A stretch of 64,000 nt of DNA from G965233625 sp965233625 (GTDB lineage Bacteria > Planctomycetota > Planctomycetia > Pirellulales > Pirellulaceae): contig OZ247499.1 of assembly GCA_965233625.1 (NCBI GenBank), forward strand, positions 2,232,001 through 2,296,000, written 5' to 3'. Below the pieces are notes generated by a model. That model saw only the letters and a list, made by a program, of their open reading frames with translations. It did no database searches and was not told the origin of the DNA. The position numbers and the translations under genes were made by a program. Of this stretch, positions 44,146 through 53,295 are shown in pieces. How positions within the stretch are numbered: position 1 is the stretch's first letter; each line of letters starts with the position of its first letter.

Positions 44146-45453
44146 TCAGCCGCCAATCTGCACGAGATCCGGCTCGTTGGGGTCGCCGTTGCGTGTCTCT
44201 TTCCAGTTGGCTTCGTCAAAGTGCTTGGTGTAGACGCCGTACTCGTGAAAGGCGAACTTCTTCGCCAACCAGTACGCCCAGCTACGTTCCGGGATTTCGC
44301 TGCCCGGGTTGTACTGCGATGGCCGCGTGGTCATCGCTTCCAGCTCTTCGCGTGCTTTCTGACGGGCGGTTGAATCCTTGGCGCCGTGTTTATCCACCAG
44401 CGTCTCGATCAGGTCAGGCCGCTCCAGCACGATGCAGCCACGGGTTGAACTGGCGGCCAGTTCGCGGAAGTCGCTGAGGAACTCGGAGTTGTTGAAGGTT
44501 TCGCGCAGCGGGCGTTCGTCGTGAATCGATTCTTTGGTGAACTGCACAATGGGGCAGGGTTCGATATCGCCCCACGGATTGATGTGATGTGTAAAGCCTG
44601 TCGCCGCCGGGCAGAGAGCCTTTCCATCGGCGTCATAATACGCGTCGATAATAATGATGGGCTTCTTCACACGCATATCCACCACAAACTGCCGTGCCCG
44701 CTTCTGCTGCTCTGGGGTGAGCGAAAGCTCCGCGGTGCAATCCGGCCCGACGGGACGGTAGATATGGAACCAGGTGTACAGCACGCCCATTTCAATCAGG
44801 CGGTCGACCCACTTCTCTGTGAGTAGATCGTCAATATTCGACTGGCAGAGGCTGGTGCAGACGCCCGCCATCACTTTGTTATCCAGGCAGTTTTGCAGCC
44901 CCTGCATGGTTGCGCTGAGCACGTTCTTTTTGCCGCGCCGCTCATCGCTGATAATTTCGCTACCTTCGACGGAAATCAGGGGCGTCACATTGCCCAGCTC
45001 TCGCAGCCGCTTGGCCACTTCATCCGTGATGTAGTGCCCGTTAGTGAACACCTGGAAATAGACATCGCGATGGGCTTCCAGAATATCAAGCAGCTGCTTG
45101 TGCATGAACGGTTCGCCGCCCAGCAGGCCGAAGAACGAATTGCCCATCGCCTTGGCTTCGTTGATCATGCGGTTCATGGCCGCCAGGTCAATCTTTTCCT
45201 GCTTGGCCGAGACATCCACCCAGCAGCCCTGACAGCGCAGATTGCAACTGTTGATGATCGAAATGTAGAGATAAGGCGGGAAGAACTCGCCGCGTTTCAA
45301 CCGGCTCTTGTGCTTCATCACAGAGCGGATGCCTTTCAGCCCCATATTCCAGCACAACTTCCATAGAAGCCGCTTGTCGGTTTCCATCAGCATGCGTTTA
45401 GCAAGTCGCAGATACACGGTTGTTCCCTTGGCGCCCACGTAGCGGGTGGGCAA
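44146..45453 (-). CDS. Radical SAM enzyme with C-terminal Cys-bearing extension
   Basis: A 435-residue radical SAM protein with the cluster motif CNLRCQGC (C70, C74, C77), a LLGGEPFM loop for SAM binding, and conserved VFTNGHYI and ISVEGSE segments. A later CPIVQF segment resembles part of a SPASM-like auxiliary cluster site, but only a few Cys are seen. The substrate is unknown. The downstream exported kelch gene may be a partner by position; no precursor peptide gene was found nearby. Confidence 0.88.
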   Translation of the reverse strand: MPTRYVGAKGTTVYLRLAKRMLMETDKRLLWKLCWNMGLKGIRSVMKHKSRLKRGEFFPPYLYISIINSCNLRCQGCWVDVSAKQEKIDLAAMNRMINEAKAMGNSFFGLLGGEPFMHKQLLDILEAHRDVYFQVFTNGHYITDEVAKRLRELGNVTPLISVEGSEIISDERRGKKNVLSATMQGLQNCLDNKVMAGVCTSLCQSNIDDLLTEKWVDRLIEMGVLYTWFHIYRPVGPDCTAELSLTPEQQKRARQFVVDMRVKKPIIIIDAYYDADGKALCPAATGFTHHINPWGDIEPCPIVQFTKESIHDERPLRETFNNSEFLSDFRELAASSTRGCIVLERPDLIETLVDKHGAKDSTARQKAREELEAMTTRPSQYNPGSEIPERSWAYWLAKKFAFHEYGVYTKHFDEANWKETRNGDPNEPDLVQIGG

Positions 45454-45758
45454 ATCTGGTTCAAAGCTGGCCGTCAGGATCAGAACCTGCAGCCGGTCCG
45501 GGTGGGATGGTCATACTGCATTGTACACAGCTAGGCAGGTGTTGGGCTGCCAGTGTGGTCGAAACATCTGGCACGACCGGGTTTTTCCGCTTGGCCTGAA
45601 AGCGCTGGCGCCACCCGCTATTACTATTGCAAACGGGTTAATCCACAAAGTCAACCGCCTGCGGTCCCACGTCCGGCGGATATATGCGGTAAATACGTGC
45701 CAGAGCGTAGGGTGCGAAGTCTATTTCTGTGGAGACTTCTTGCCCAACACCCTTTGTA
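45454..45758. other. Divergent intergenic region, radical SAM / kinase-like gene
   Basis: This 305-base region must contain the promoters of two divergent genes. I see no operator-like palindrome and no RNA fold. Confidence 0.4.
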
Positions 45759-46802
45759 ATGCAACCACTCTCTGTATACGCCGTTGAGGTCATCGCTGCC
45801 CTGGAAGGGATGGCGGATGCGTGCGCGCCGATGGCGGCGGTTCAGGCGCCCAGTGCTTCGCTGGTCCTCGTCTGCCTGACGGCTGCGCTGGCCATCGTTG
45901 CCGCATTTCTGCTGGGGCTTCGATCACGCCGTGCACACAAGGAACCGTTGCGGAACGTAGATGCGGCTTTGCTAGAACAATCTCATCGTGCGGGCATGGC
46001 GGAAGTTGCCAGCGGTGTGATGCACAATGCAGGCAACGTGCTGAACAATGTGACCGTGGCCACCACTCTGATCCGCGAGAAACTACACAAGTCGGAAATC
46101 ACCGACCTGAACCGCGTGTTGGACATTGTCGAACAGCAGCAGCACCGGCTGCCAGAATTCCTTGCCAATGATCCACGAGGCAGGCAGCTTCCGCAGTACC
46201 TACTGGAAGCCGGCCGGGTGCTGAAGACCGAGCGGTTTGAACTGCTGGCACGCGTTGAAACGCTCTGTAAAAGCGTGGAGCATGTGGCCGACATCATCCG
46301 CGTCCAGAAACAGCACGCAAAAGCCAACGGCGTGCAGCAGCAGGTGTTCATTCTGGATGTTGTCCGCGACGCGCTCGAAATGAGCAACATGCAGCTGGAA
46401 CGCCACGTTATCTCTGTCGAAACGCACGATGTGGCGCCAGACTTGTGTGCGTCGCTTGATAGGCAGCGTCTGCTGCAGATTCTGGTGAATCTAATTTCCA
46501 ACGCGGTGCAAGCCATCGTCCGGTCGGGCACGGATGCCGGGCAGATCAGAATCGCCGCGTTCCGCAGGGATGACCAGTTGCACCTCATGCTGACCGATAA
46601 CGGCGCGGGTATTGCCAGTGAAAACCTACCGCGCATCTTTCACCACGCCTTCACCACACGCGACGAAGGCCAGGGGCTTGGGCTGCACGACTCGGCGCTA
46701 GCTGCGGTAGCGATGGGGGGCGAACTCTCAGCCGCAAGCGACGGTCCGGGAAAAGGCGCCACCTTCTTATTAACGGCGCCGGTTGGCAACTGCGTTAACT
46801 AG
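45759..46802 (+). CDS. Atypical histidine-kinase-like ATPase
   Basis: A membrane-anchored protein of about 347 residues: one transmembrane helix near residues 27-50 (SLVLVCLTAALAIVAAFLLG), a dimerisation helix with the putative H-box GVMHNAGNVLNNV, then a normal HATPase_c domain (NLISNAVQAI N-box, DNGAGI G1, FTTRDEGQGLGLH, G.GATFLL). In the H-box the residue after His is Asn rather than the Glu or Asp used by classical kinases. This occurs in a recognised subgroup of ATPases with HN boxes. No response regulator is adjacent. ATG 45759 is the best start; GTG 45729 is the alternative. Confidence 0.75.
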   Translation: MQPLSVYAVEVIAALEGMADACAPMAAVQAPSASLVLVCLTAALAIVAAFLLGLRSRRAHKEPLRNVDAALLEQSHRAGMAEVASGVMHNAGNVLNNVTVATTLIREKLHKSEITDLNRVLDIVEQQQHRLPEFLANDPRGRQLPQYLLEAGRVLKTERFELLARVETLCKSVEHVADIIRVQKQHAKANGVQQQVFILDVVRDALEMSNMQLERHVISVETHDVAPDLCASLDRQRLLQILVNLISNAVQAIVRSGTDAGQIRIAAFRRDDQLHLMLTDNGAGIASENLPRIFHHAFTTRDEGQGLGLHDSALAAVAMGGELSAASDGPGKGATFLLTAPVGNCVN

Positions 46803-46933
46803 GTAGCTGCTCATTGCATCCGTTTGAAGTAGGCAGACCAGCGCGGCGCCTAGGCAATGAGGGGTTCTTCGCGCAAAATGTGCGCGAAAAGGTATCGTAT
46901 TCAACCCGAAAATACTGGAAGGAAAGTCATCCG

Positions 46934-48211
46934 ATGAGCCGTATCAAAAATATTCAGGCACGCCAGATTCTCGATAGCCGCGGAAATCCCACCGTTGAAG
47001 TCGATGTAACGCTGGAGGATGGCTCATTAGGTCGCGCTGCCGTACCATCTGGCGCCAGCACCGGCGCCCACGAGGCCTGGGAAATGCGTGATGGCGACAA
47101 AGGCGTTTTCCTCGGAAAAGGCGTGGCAGGGGCTGTTAAGAATGCAAATACCGTCATCGCCGATGCCCTCAAAGGGCAGTGCGCGATGGATCAGGGCGCC
47201 ATCGATCAGGCAATGATCGACCTGGACGGAACACCTAATAAGAAGAAGCTTGGCGCCAATGCCGTCCTCGGCGTTTCGCTGGCCAACGCCCGCGCTGCTG
47301 CCGCTTCCTGCGGCCAGCCGCTTTATCGCTACCTGGGTGGCGTCGGCGCCAACCTGCTGCCCGCACCGATGATGAACATCGTCAACGGTGGTGAACACGC
47401 TGACAACTCCGTGGATGTGCAGGAATTCATGGTCATGCCGCTAGGTTTCGAACGGTTCAGCGATGCCCTTCGCTGCGGCGTTGAGATCTTCCATCACCTG
47501 AAAAAAGTGCTGCAGGACAAAGGCCTGAACACGGCCGTCGGTGACGAAGGTGGTTTCGCCCCCGACTTGGGTAGCAACGGCGAAGCACTCGATCTGATCA
47601 TGACCGCCATCGAGAAAGCGGGCTACACACCCGGCGAACAGGTGAAGATCGCCCTGGATGTGGCAGCCACAGAATTCTACGACCGCGACAAAGGCACCTA
47701 CGCCATCGACGGCAAGCAGCTAGATTCGGCAGGCATGGTCGATTTCCTGGCGGACTGGGTCAACCGTTATCCGATCTGCTCCATCGAAGATGGCTGCGAC
47801 GAAGACGACTGGGACGGCTGGAAACTGCTGACCGCCAAGGTCGGTGATAAAGTGCAGCTTGTCGGCGACGACCTTTTCGTTACCAATACAGAGCGTCTGC
47901 AACGTGGCATCGACGAAGGCATCGCCAACGCGATTCTGATTAAGGTCAACCAGATCGGCACCCTGACGGAAACAATCAACGCCATCCAGCTTGGCGCCCG
48001 TCACGGCTATGCCAGCGTCACCAGCCACCGCAGCGGCGAGACGGAAGACGCAACCATTGCGGATCTGGCCGTGGCACTGAACACCGGGCAGATTAAAACC
48101 GGCTCCGCCTCGCGAAGCGACCGCATGGCAAAGTATAATCAGCTGCTACGGATCGAAGAGAAACTCGGCGCCACCGCACGCTACGGCGGCCCGTTATTCC
48201 CAGGAAAGTAA
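46934..48211 (+). CDS. eno: Enolase
   Basis: Phosphopyruvate hydratase of glycolysis, converting 2-phosphoglycerate to phosphoenolpyruvate, cytoplasmic and Mg-dependent. From ATG 46934 (GGAAGGA 8-10 nt upstream) the protein has 425 residues, the usual length. It shows QILDSRGNPTVEVDV, PSGASTGAHEA, the GDEGGFAPDL segment and LIKVNQIGTLTE, and the SHRSGETEDATIADLAVAL signature. In-frame sequence back to 46814 is upstream of the natural start. Two small membrane protein genes follow. Confidence 0.98.
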   Translation: MSRIKNIQARQILDSRGNPTVEVDVTLEDGSLGRAAVPSGASTGAHEAWEMRDGDKGVFLGKGVAGAVKNANTVIADALKGQCAMDQGAIDQAMIDLDGTPNKKKLGANAVLGVSLANARAAAASCGQPLYRYLGGVGANLLPAPMMNIVNGGEHADNSVDVQEFMVMPLGFERFSDALRCGVEIFHHLKKVLQDKGLNTAVGDEGGFAPDLGSNGEALDLIMTAIEKAGYTPGEQVKIALDVAATEFYDRDKGTYAIDGKQLDSAGMVDFLADWVNRYPICSIEDGCDEDDWDGWKLLTAKVGDKVQLVGDDLFVTNTERLQRGIDEGIANAILIKVNQIGTLTETINAIQLGARHGYASVTSHRSGETEDATIADLAVALNTGQIKTGSASRSDRMAKYNQLLRIEEKLGATARYGGPLFPGK

Positions 48212-48259
48212 CTTCCCGGCACGCAACCCGGTGGTTCAGCCTGGAATCAGGAAAACCTC

Positions 48260-48640
48260 ATGGCACAGCCGTCTACCCCGCCCAAGTCGATCACGCAGAC
48301 CCTGCCCTTCTGGATCTACGTGTTCGCCACGGCGGGATTGGCGGCGTTGCTCATTATGGGGCCGCGGTTCCAGGAGCGGCAGTCGCAGATTGAACGCAAC
48401 TATCAGGGCCGCGTCAGGGCGAACCAGCGTGCTGCGGGCGAAGAACTGACCGGGCAGCTATCCACGCCCGGCGCCACCATTATTACACTTGCTCCGCTCT
48501 ACGCGCTGCTGGTGGTGGTGCTACTCGGCGCCTGGTACTTTATGTGGCGGCACTTTGTGCGACGGAGCAGGCTTTCGCAACGGGGAAAGGCGGATGCTGA
48601 TCCGTCCGACAAGCTGGAATCAGCGGAGCCTTCGCCTTGA
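48260..48640 (+). CDS. Two-helix membrane protein, unknown function
   Basis: A 126-residue protein with two hydrophobic helices near residues 16-34 (LPFWIYVFATAGLAALLIM) and 72-92 (ITLAPLYALLVVVLLGAWYFMW) and a charged loop between. The C-terminus is Arg/Ser-rich and cytoplasmic. No family is recognised. Its stop overlaps the TTG start of the next gene by 4 bp, so the two products are probably partners. Confidence 0.6.
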   Translation: MAQPSTPPKSITQTLPFWIYVFATAGLAALLIMGPRFQERQSQIERNYQGRVRANQRAAGEELTGQLSTPGATIITLAPLYALLVVVLLGAWYFMWRHFVRRSRLSQRGKADADPSDKLESAEPSP

Positions 48641-49188
48641 ACTCTATCCTGTTTGAACAGCCCTGGACGCTCGGCGTCGCCGGCGCGCTGGTGGTCATCA
48701 TTCTGGTGAGCGGCTGGGTAAAGACGTGGAACGTGTGGCTGCTTGTCGGCGCCATTGCATCGCTGGTTGGTACGGCTGCACTGATCCTGGTCGAACGCAC
48801 GATCGAAACCCCGCGTGAAGAGGTGCAGCGGACGCTCGCAGTAATCGCCGCCGACATCGAGTCCAATGATCCAGCGCGTGTCGTCCGGCACATCTCGGCT
48901 CTTTCGCCCGATATGATTGCCAAAGCCCAGGCGGAACTGCCCAAGCATCACTTCAGGAACGTGAAAATCACGTCGGTCGATAAAATCGACATCAATGAAC
49001 GCGGGCACGACCCCAAAGCCTATGTCGAATTCCGCGTGGTGGTCGAAGGCGACTTCTTCAACGGCCAGATGAGCCACCGGGTTCCGCGATTCATCATGGT
49101 CACGATGCATCGCGAAGATGGCGTCTGGAAGATCAGTGACTACGAACATCATCAACCGCTGCACGGCATGCAACGGGACCGCCCCTAA
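48637..49188 (+). CDS. Membrane protein with NTF2-like domain
   Basis: A 183-residue protein: two N-terminal transmembrane helices (WTLGVAGALVVIILVSGWV and WLLVGAIASLVGTAALILV) followed by a soluble domain of SnoaL/NTF2-like alpha+beta appearance (IAADIESNDPARVVRHIS; VEGDFFNGQMSHRVPRFIMVTMHREDGVWKISDYEH). The start is a TTG overlapping the previous gene, with CGGAG 8 nt upstream. Function is unknown. Confidence 0.65.
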   Translation: MNSILFEQPWTLGVAGALVVIILVSGWVKTWNVWLLVGAIASLVGTAALILVERTIETPREEVQRTLAVIAADIESNDPARVVRHISALSPDMIAKAQAELPKHHFRNVKITSVDKIDINERGHDPKAYVEFRVVVEGDFFNGQMSHRVPRFIMVTMHREDGVWKISDYEHHQPLHGMQRDRP

Positions 49189-49254
49189 CACGTTTGCACG
49201 CGGCGGAAGACCGCAGCGGCGCAACCACACATCGTTTCAACTATCAGGTACAGC

Positions 49255-50580
49255 ATGGCTAATCCCGTCGTCTTTCTCACCATTCCTGGTTTCCGCGAGC
49301 AGGACCTATCGCACATGCCGCAGCTGCAGGCGTTGATGCAGCAGGGAGAGCGTGCGGAACTGGTGCATTCGTTCCCGTGCGTCACGTGGCCTTCGCAGGC
49401 AAATATGCTGACCGGCAAGCACGCGGATGAGCACGGCGTAACGGCCAATGGCTTCTACTGGCGGGATGAACAAAAGGTGGAAATGTGGACTGCCTGGAAC
49501 GAGAAGATACAGGCGCCACAGATCTGGGACATTCTGCGACAGGCCGATGCCGGGCACACCTCCGCCGCCTGGTTCCCGATGCTCAGCAAAGGATGCGGCG
49601 CCGATTACATCTGCATGCCGGCGCCTATTCACAACCCGGATGGCTCCGAATCTCTGTGGTGCTACACCAAGCCGGTCGAATATTACGGCGACCTCCGCGA
49701 TGCCTTCGGCCACTTCCCTTTGAAGCACTTCTGGGGACCGCTGGCGAACATAAAATCAACCGCCTGGATTGCCGATTCAGCCGCTCACGCCGCCAAGCTT
49801 CATCAGCCTTCGTTCTTCTACATCTACCTGCCGCATCTGGACTATGCCGCCCAGAAAGACGGCCCCGATAGCGAAGCTGCCACCACCGCGCTCGGCGAGT
49901 TAGACACGGTCATCGGGCAACTCGCAGAGCAGTGCAACGCAGCGTACGATCAGCCGCCCGTTTTCATGGTGGCCAGCGAATACGTGATTACGCCTGTTGA
50001 CCACGTCAGTTACCCCAACCGCATCCTCCGCGACGCTGGCCTGTTGAAGGTGACCAAGGAAGAAGGCGGCGGAGAGCAACTGGACTTTGCGGCCAGCGAT
50101 GCTTGGGCGCTGGTGGATCATCAGTTTTCTCATGTGTACATCAAAGACGCATCACCGCGCATCACATCGCAGGTGGCGCAGCTGTTCAGCGATGTGGAAG
50201 GAATCGCCGAGGTGCTGGAAAGCTCTTTCCGCGCGAAGTACCGCATGGACCACGCGCGTAGCGGCGAAATCATCCTGGTCTCCGCCCCCAATAGCTGGCA
50301 GGCCTATTACTGGTGGAATGACGACGCACTGGCGCCAAGCTACGCCCGCACGGTCGATATCCATCGCAAGCCGGGCTACGACCCCGTTGAACTGCACTTC
50401 GATTTTGCCACCAAAAGCATCCCGCTGGACGCCACACTGATCAAAGGTTCGCACGGCGCCCCGGCGCACGACAGCAGTCAGCGCGGCGTGCTGCTTTCTT
50501 CTCAAGACGGCGTGTTGCAGACAGAATCGCTGGCGGACACCGGCGTGGCGGAAATCGTCCTGCGGCAGTTCGGGCTATAA
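49255..50580 (+). CDS. Type I phosphodiesterase / alkaline phosphatase family protein, EboF-like
   Basis: A 441-residue nucleotide pyrophosphatase/phosphodiesterase-type hydrolase with no signal peptide. The nucleophile is probably Thr44 in SFPCVTWPSQANMLTGKHADEHG, and the ANGFYWRD continuation is like that of EboF. Later metal-binding residues appear in YLPHLDYAAQKDGPDS, SEYVITPVDHV and the GSHGAPAHDSS segment. The intracellular location and this subgroup suggest a small-molecule role. An EboD-like gene is at 41618, about 6.4 kb away, but the rest of an ebo cluster is absent here. The gene converges with the transporter at 50591, 10 bp apart. Confidence 0.75.
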   Translation: MANPVVFLTIPGFREQDLSHMPQLQALMQQGERAELVHSFPCVTWPSQANMLTGKHADEHGVTANGFYWRDEQKVEMWTAWNEKIQAPQIWDILRQADAGHTSAAWFPMLSKGCGADYICMPAPIHNPDGSESLWCYTKPVEYYGDLRDAFGHFPLKHFWGPLANIKSTAWIADSAAHAAKLHQPSFFYIYLPHLDYAAQKDGPDSEAATTALGELDTVIGQLAEQCNAAYDQPPVFMVASEYVITPVDHVSYPNRILRDAGLLKVTKEEGGGEQLDFAASDAWALVDHQFSHVYIKDASPRITSQVAQLFSDVEGIAEVLESSFRAKYRMDHARSGEIILVSAPNSWQAYYWWNDDALAPSYARTVDIHRKPGYDPVELHFDFATKSIPLDATLIKGSHGAPAHDSSQRGVLLSSQDGVLQTESLADTGVAEIVLRQFGL

Positions 50581-50590
50581 CTGGCGATAT

Positions 50591-52177
50591 TTAGCCGGGA
50601 ATAAACGGCAGCACGAATAGCACGTAGACAACCGCCAGTGCGATGTGCACAGCCGCAAACGGGAACGCGGTCACCACGAACTTGCCGAAGCTCATATTCA
50701 CTTTGTGCTTGTGCATAATCGTGACCGCGACCAGCGTTGAGGCGGAACCGATCGGCGTCAGGTTGCCGCCGAGATTCGCCCCGAAGATCACCGACCACCA
50801 CAGGCCAGACGTATCGGGCGTGCCAATCCGCGAGAGAATATTGGCCAGCATCGCCGCCAGCGGAATATTGTCCGTCACGCTACTAAATCCCGCCGCTCCC
50901 AGCAGCAACGCACTCGAGTCGTACAGCGGCGTCCCTTCCGAGGCCAGGTTCGGCAGCATGTATTGCATGCCGTCGCCAATCTTCTCCAGCACCAATGCGT
51001 ATTCCATCACATAGATAATGACGAACAGGCACATAAAGAAGCCGAGCAGATCCCAGTCAATGTTGCGGTAGAAATCATCCGCGTGCGCCTTGTACCGCAC
51101 AAGCATCACCCCGGCGAACGCCAGCGCAACGAAGCCCATACCCAGATGATTCAGCCGCAACGGCAGCACCGACGTGGTGGCGATCAGCACGATGAACAGC
51201 CCCAGCATCGCCGCGGCAAAGTAGAAGAATGACCAGCTCTCAACGCCGTTGGTTTCGTCAAACGTCGCCACCAGCTTCCGCGCTTCTTCCTTCTCTTCTT
51301 CTGTCTTGAGGCTCTGAATGCGGAACCACCAGGCGCCCATCGCCAGCGTGATAACCGTGGCCACTACAACGTAAGGCGCCGCCTTAATGAAGAACGTCAC
51401 GAAGGAAATGCCCGCGGCGCCGCCGACGATAATATTGGGCACCGAAGAGATCAGCGTCAGCAAACCGCCGATGTTGGTCAGCAGACCTTCCACCAGCAGA
51501 AAGCCCGGCAGCATATCCCGCTTCTTCAGTTTTTGCAGTGACACAAACGTCAGCGAGCCAACGATAATCATCGCCGTCACATTATTCAGCACCGCCGAAA
51601 AGATCACCGTCATCACGCCATAGAAAATCAGCAGCCGCAGCGGATCGCCGCCTGAGGCTTTCGTCACTTTCAAAGCAATCCACGTGAACAGGCCGGACTT
51701 GCTGGTGACATCTACAAACAGGCTGGAGCCAAGGATAATCGCGATCACGCTCCAGTCGATGCCCGGAATATAAACGGGCGACGAAAGGCGGTGCCCTTCT
51801 ACGTGGACCGGCGGAGTATCGCCGTGGGCGTGATCTTCGTCATGCTTGCCAGCGTGCTCCGTGTCGCCAGCGGATTCCTCTTGATGGTATTCGATGTGCT
51901 CCTTGGTGCTGTCGACTTCATCGACGACGTCACCTTCAAGATGCTCTACTTGTACGACCTCGTTGCTGCCAACGACGATTTTTTCAAACGGCAGCAGGTT
52001 GAACACAGCCGCCAGCACCAGGCAGATGATCGCAAACACGGCGGCGATGACTGACTTCTTGGCGTGCAGCTTTTCTTCCAGTGCCAGGCAGACAATCAGC
52101 CCGACCAGAATCAGCGCAAATGATAAGGTGATGGGCCACGATACGGCGCCGCCTGAAGCAAGTAGCAGCAGCTTCAT
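50591..52177 (-). CDS. ArsB/NhaD-superfamily transporter with His-rich loop
   Basis: A 528-residue polytopic ion transporter. The family core is FSAVLNNVTAMIIVGSL, then LLVEGLLTNIGGLLTLISSVPNIIVGGAAGISF, repeated in the second half as SSVTDNIPLAAMLANIL and GANLGGNLTPIGSASTLVAV; these two N-x-x re-entrant motifs define the ArsB/NhaD/P-protein group. An inserted extracytoplasmic loop (about 79-129) is unusually His/Glu/Asp-rich (EHIEYHQEE, EHAGKHDEDHAHGD). Na+/H+ exchange is the default guess; the loop hints at divalent metal sensing or binding. Confidence 0.85.
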   Translation of the reverse strand: MKLLLLASGGAVSWPITLSFALILVGLIVCLALEEKLHAKKSVIAAVFAIICLVLAAVFNLLPFEKIVVGSNEVVQVEHLEGDVVDEVDSTKEHIEYHQEESAGDTEHAGKHDEDHAHGDTPPVHVEGHRLSSPVYIPGIDWSVIAIILGSSLFVDVTSKSGLFTWIALKVTKASGGDPLRLLIFYGVMTVIFSAVLNNVTAMIIVGSLTFVSLQKLKKRDMLPGFLLVEGLLTNIGGLLTLISSVPNIIVGGAAGISFVTFFIKAAPYVVVATVITLAMGAWWFRIQSLKTEEEKEEARKLVATFDETNGVESWSFFYFAAAMLGLFIVLIATTSVLPLRLNHLGMGFVALAFAGVMLVRYKAHADDFYRNIDWDLLGFFMCLFVIIYVMEYALVLEKIGDGMQYMLPNLASEGTPLYDSSALLLGAAGFSSVTDNIPLAAMLANILSRIGTPDTSGLWWSVIFGANLGGNLTPIGSASTLVAVTIMHKHKVNMSFGKFVVTAFPFAAVHIALAVVYVLFVLPFIPG

Positions 52178-52301
52178 GAAATCCGTTCCCGCGCAGGTGC
52201 AGTGTCAAAGGAATACCGGCGTATCGTAATCAGTTCCGCCGCCCAGCGGAACACCCGCCAGCCGCCACGCCGCAGCGCTCTGCGCGGTATAGCAGGAAGG
52301 A

Positions 52302-53021
52302 TTACAGCCTGAAATTCCAGTCGTCCTGGCTATACTTCTCGCGGACAAGTTCGGCTGTCTTTGCTTCGGGCCAGTCGTGCAACGTGGATTCCGGCGCCCA
52401 CTGCATGATGATGGACTGCGTTAGTTCGCCGGCGGGGATGTGCAGGTTGGTGATAAAGTCTGCATGTTCGCGGCCGCTGCGGTAATCTGGTTCCCGCGGC
52501 GGCGTGTTTAGTAACTGCGAAACCAGCGAGAGGTCAAAATCGTGCAGCAGTGTGCCATGAAAGAGCACGTGCCGGCGGCGGAGACGGATGCTGTTGCCAG
52601 AGAACTTGCGGACGCCGAGCGTTAGATCGCTAGAGCCGTTCAACCCGACATCCGGCTTAAACGCTGCGATGGCGGCTATAATCCGCTGCAGTACTAGTTG
52701 ATTGACGCCGTCAGCATTGGTTGCAGAAGGATAGTTTTCAAAGCTTAGAACCAGGCTGTACATCAGACAGCCCGGCCCGGCAACAATCGCACAACCGCCG
52801 CTGCATCTGCGGATCACGGGCACATCCGCCGCGCGGCAGGCATCCAGATTCACCTCGCCAGCCACTTTCGAGGCTCTGCCCACGACCACTGCCGGCGCGG
52901 GCGTCGTCCATAATCGCAGCACTTCGTACGGGTTGGGGGCGGCTTCTGCGGTTTCGAGCAGCGCTTCGTCCAGGGCGACGTTCTCAGCGGCAGTTGGCAG
53001 GGAAAGCGAAAGAAGTTGCAT
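52302..53021 (-). CDS. Lipoate-protein ligase A family protein
   Basis: A 239-residue member of the biotin/lipoate A/B ligase fold: NVALDEALLE near the N-terminus, WTTPAPAVVVGRASK, VIRRCSGGCAIVAGPGCLMYSLVL for the substrate pocket (RR.SGG.), and GVRKFSGNSIRLRR with the conserved catalytic-site Lys. FHGTLLHDFDL follows. It attaches or transfers lipoyl or octanoyl groups to E2/GcvH domains. ATG 53021 is preferred; upstream in-frame codons reach 53087. Whether it is a ligase or an octanoyltransferase is not certain. Confidence 0.85.
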   Translation of the reverse strand: MQLLSLSLPTAAENVALDEALLETAEAAPNPYEVLRLWTTPAPAVVVGRASKVAGEVNLDACRAADVPVIRRCSGGCAIVAGPGCLMYSLVLSFENYPSATNADGVNQLVLQRIIAAIAAFKPDVGLNGSSDLTLGVRKFSGNSIRLRRRHVLFHGTLLHDFDLSLVSQLLNTPPREPDYRSGREHADFITNLHIPAGELTQSIIMQWAPESTLHDWPEAKTAELVREKYSQDDWNFRL

Positions 53022-53145
53022 GCAAATTGCGACAGTGGGGCGAGAGTTGGACTGGTTCAGGCGATGACCCGGCATGTTGCCCAGCAACCTACCTTGACGC
53101 TCTGATGAGCAATAGCTAGGTTACCGTTAAAGGTTAACTATGTCT

Positions 53146-53216
53146 TCCGGGATAGTGTAACGGCAGCACGAGAGATTCTGGTTCTCTTTGTCTAGGTTCG
53201 AATCCTAGTCCCGGAA
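53146..53216 (+). tRNA. tRNA-Gln(CTG)
   Basis: Acceptor stem TCCGGGA/TCCCGGA is fully paired. The D arm is short, the anticodon stem AGAGA/TCTCT encloses TTCTGGT (anticodon CTG), and the T loop is TTCGAAT. The discriminator is A and no CCA is encoded. Total 71 nt, within the normal tRNA-Gln range. Confidence 0.93.
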
Positions 53217-53260
53217 CTTACCGCCCTGGAATATCCTCTTCCTTATTCCAGCAACCTCTA

Positions 53261-53284
53261 TTCCTGCCGCCCGCAGGAAGTTTT
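53261..53284 (+). terminator. Terminator after tRNA-Gln
   Basis: Stem TTCCTGC/GCAGGAA of 7 bp with loop CGCCC, followed by GTTTT. A second, weaker hairpin (CTGGAATA/TATTCCAG) lies at 53226-53251. Confidence 0.55.
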
Positions 53285-53295
53285 CGCGTGTCGCG

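Noticed and set aside
48499..49230. A 243-codon minus-strand open frame opposite the small membrane protein genes
   Set aside because: The plus-strand genes have membrane helices, coupled starts and ribosome sites; the antisense reading has no motif.
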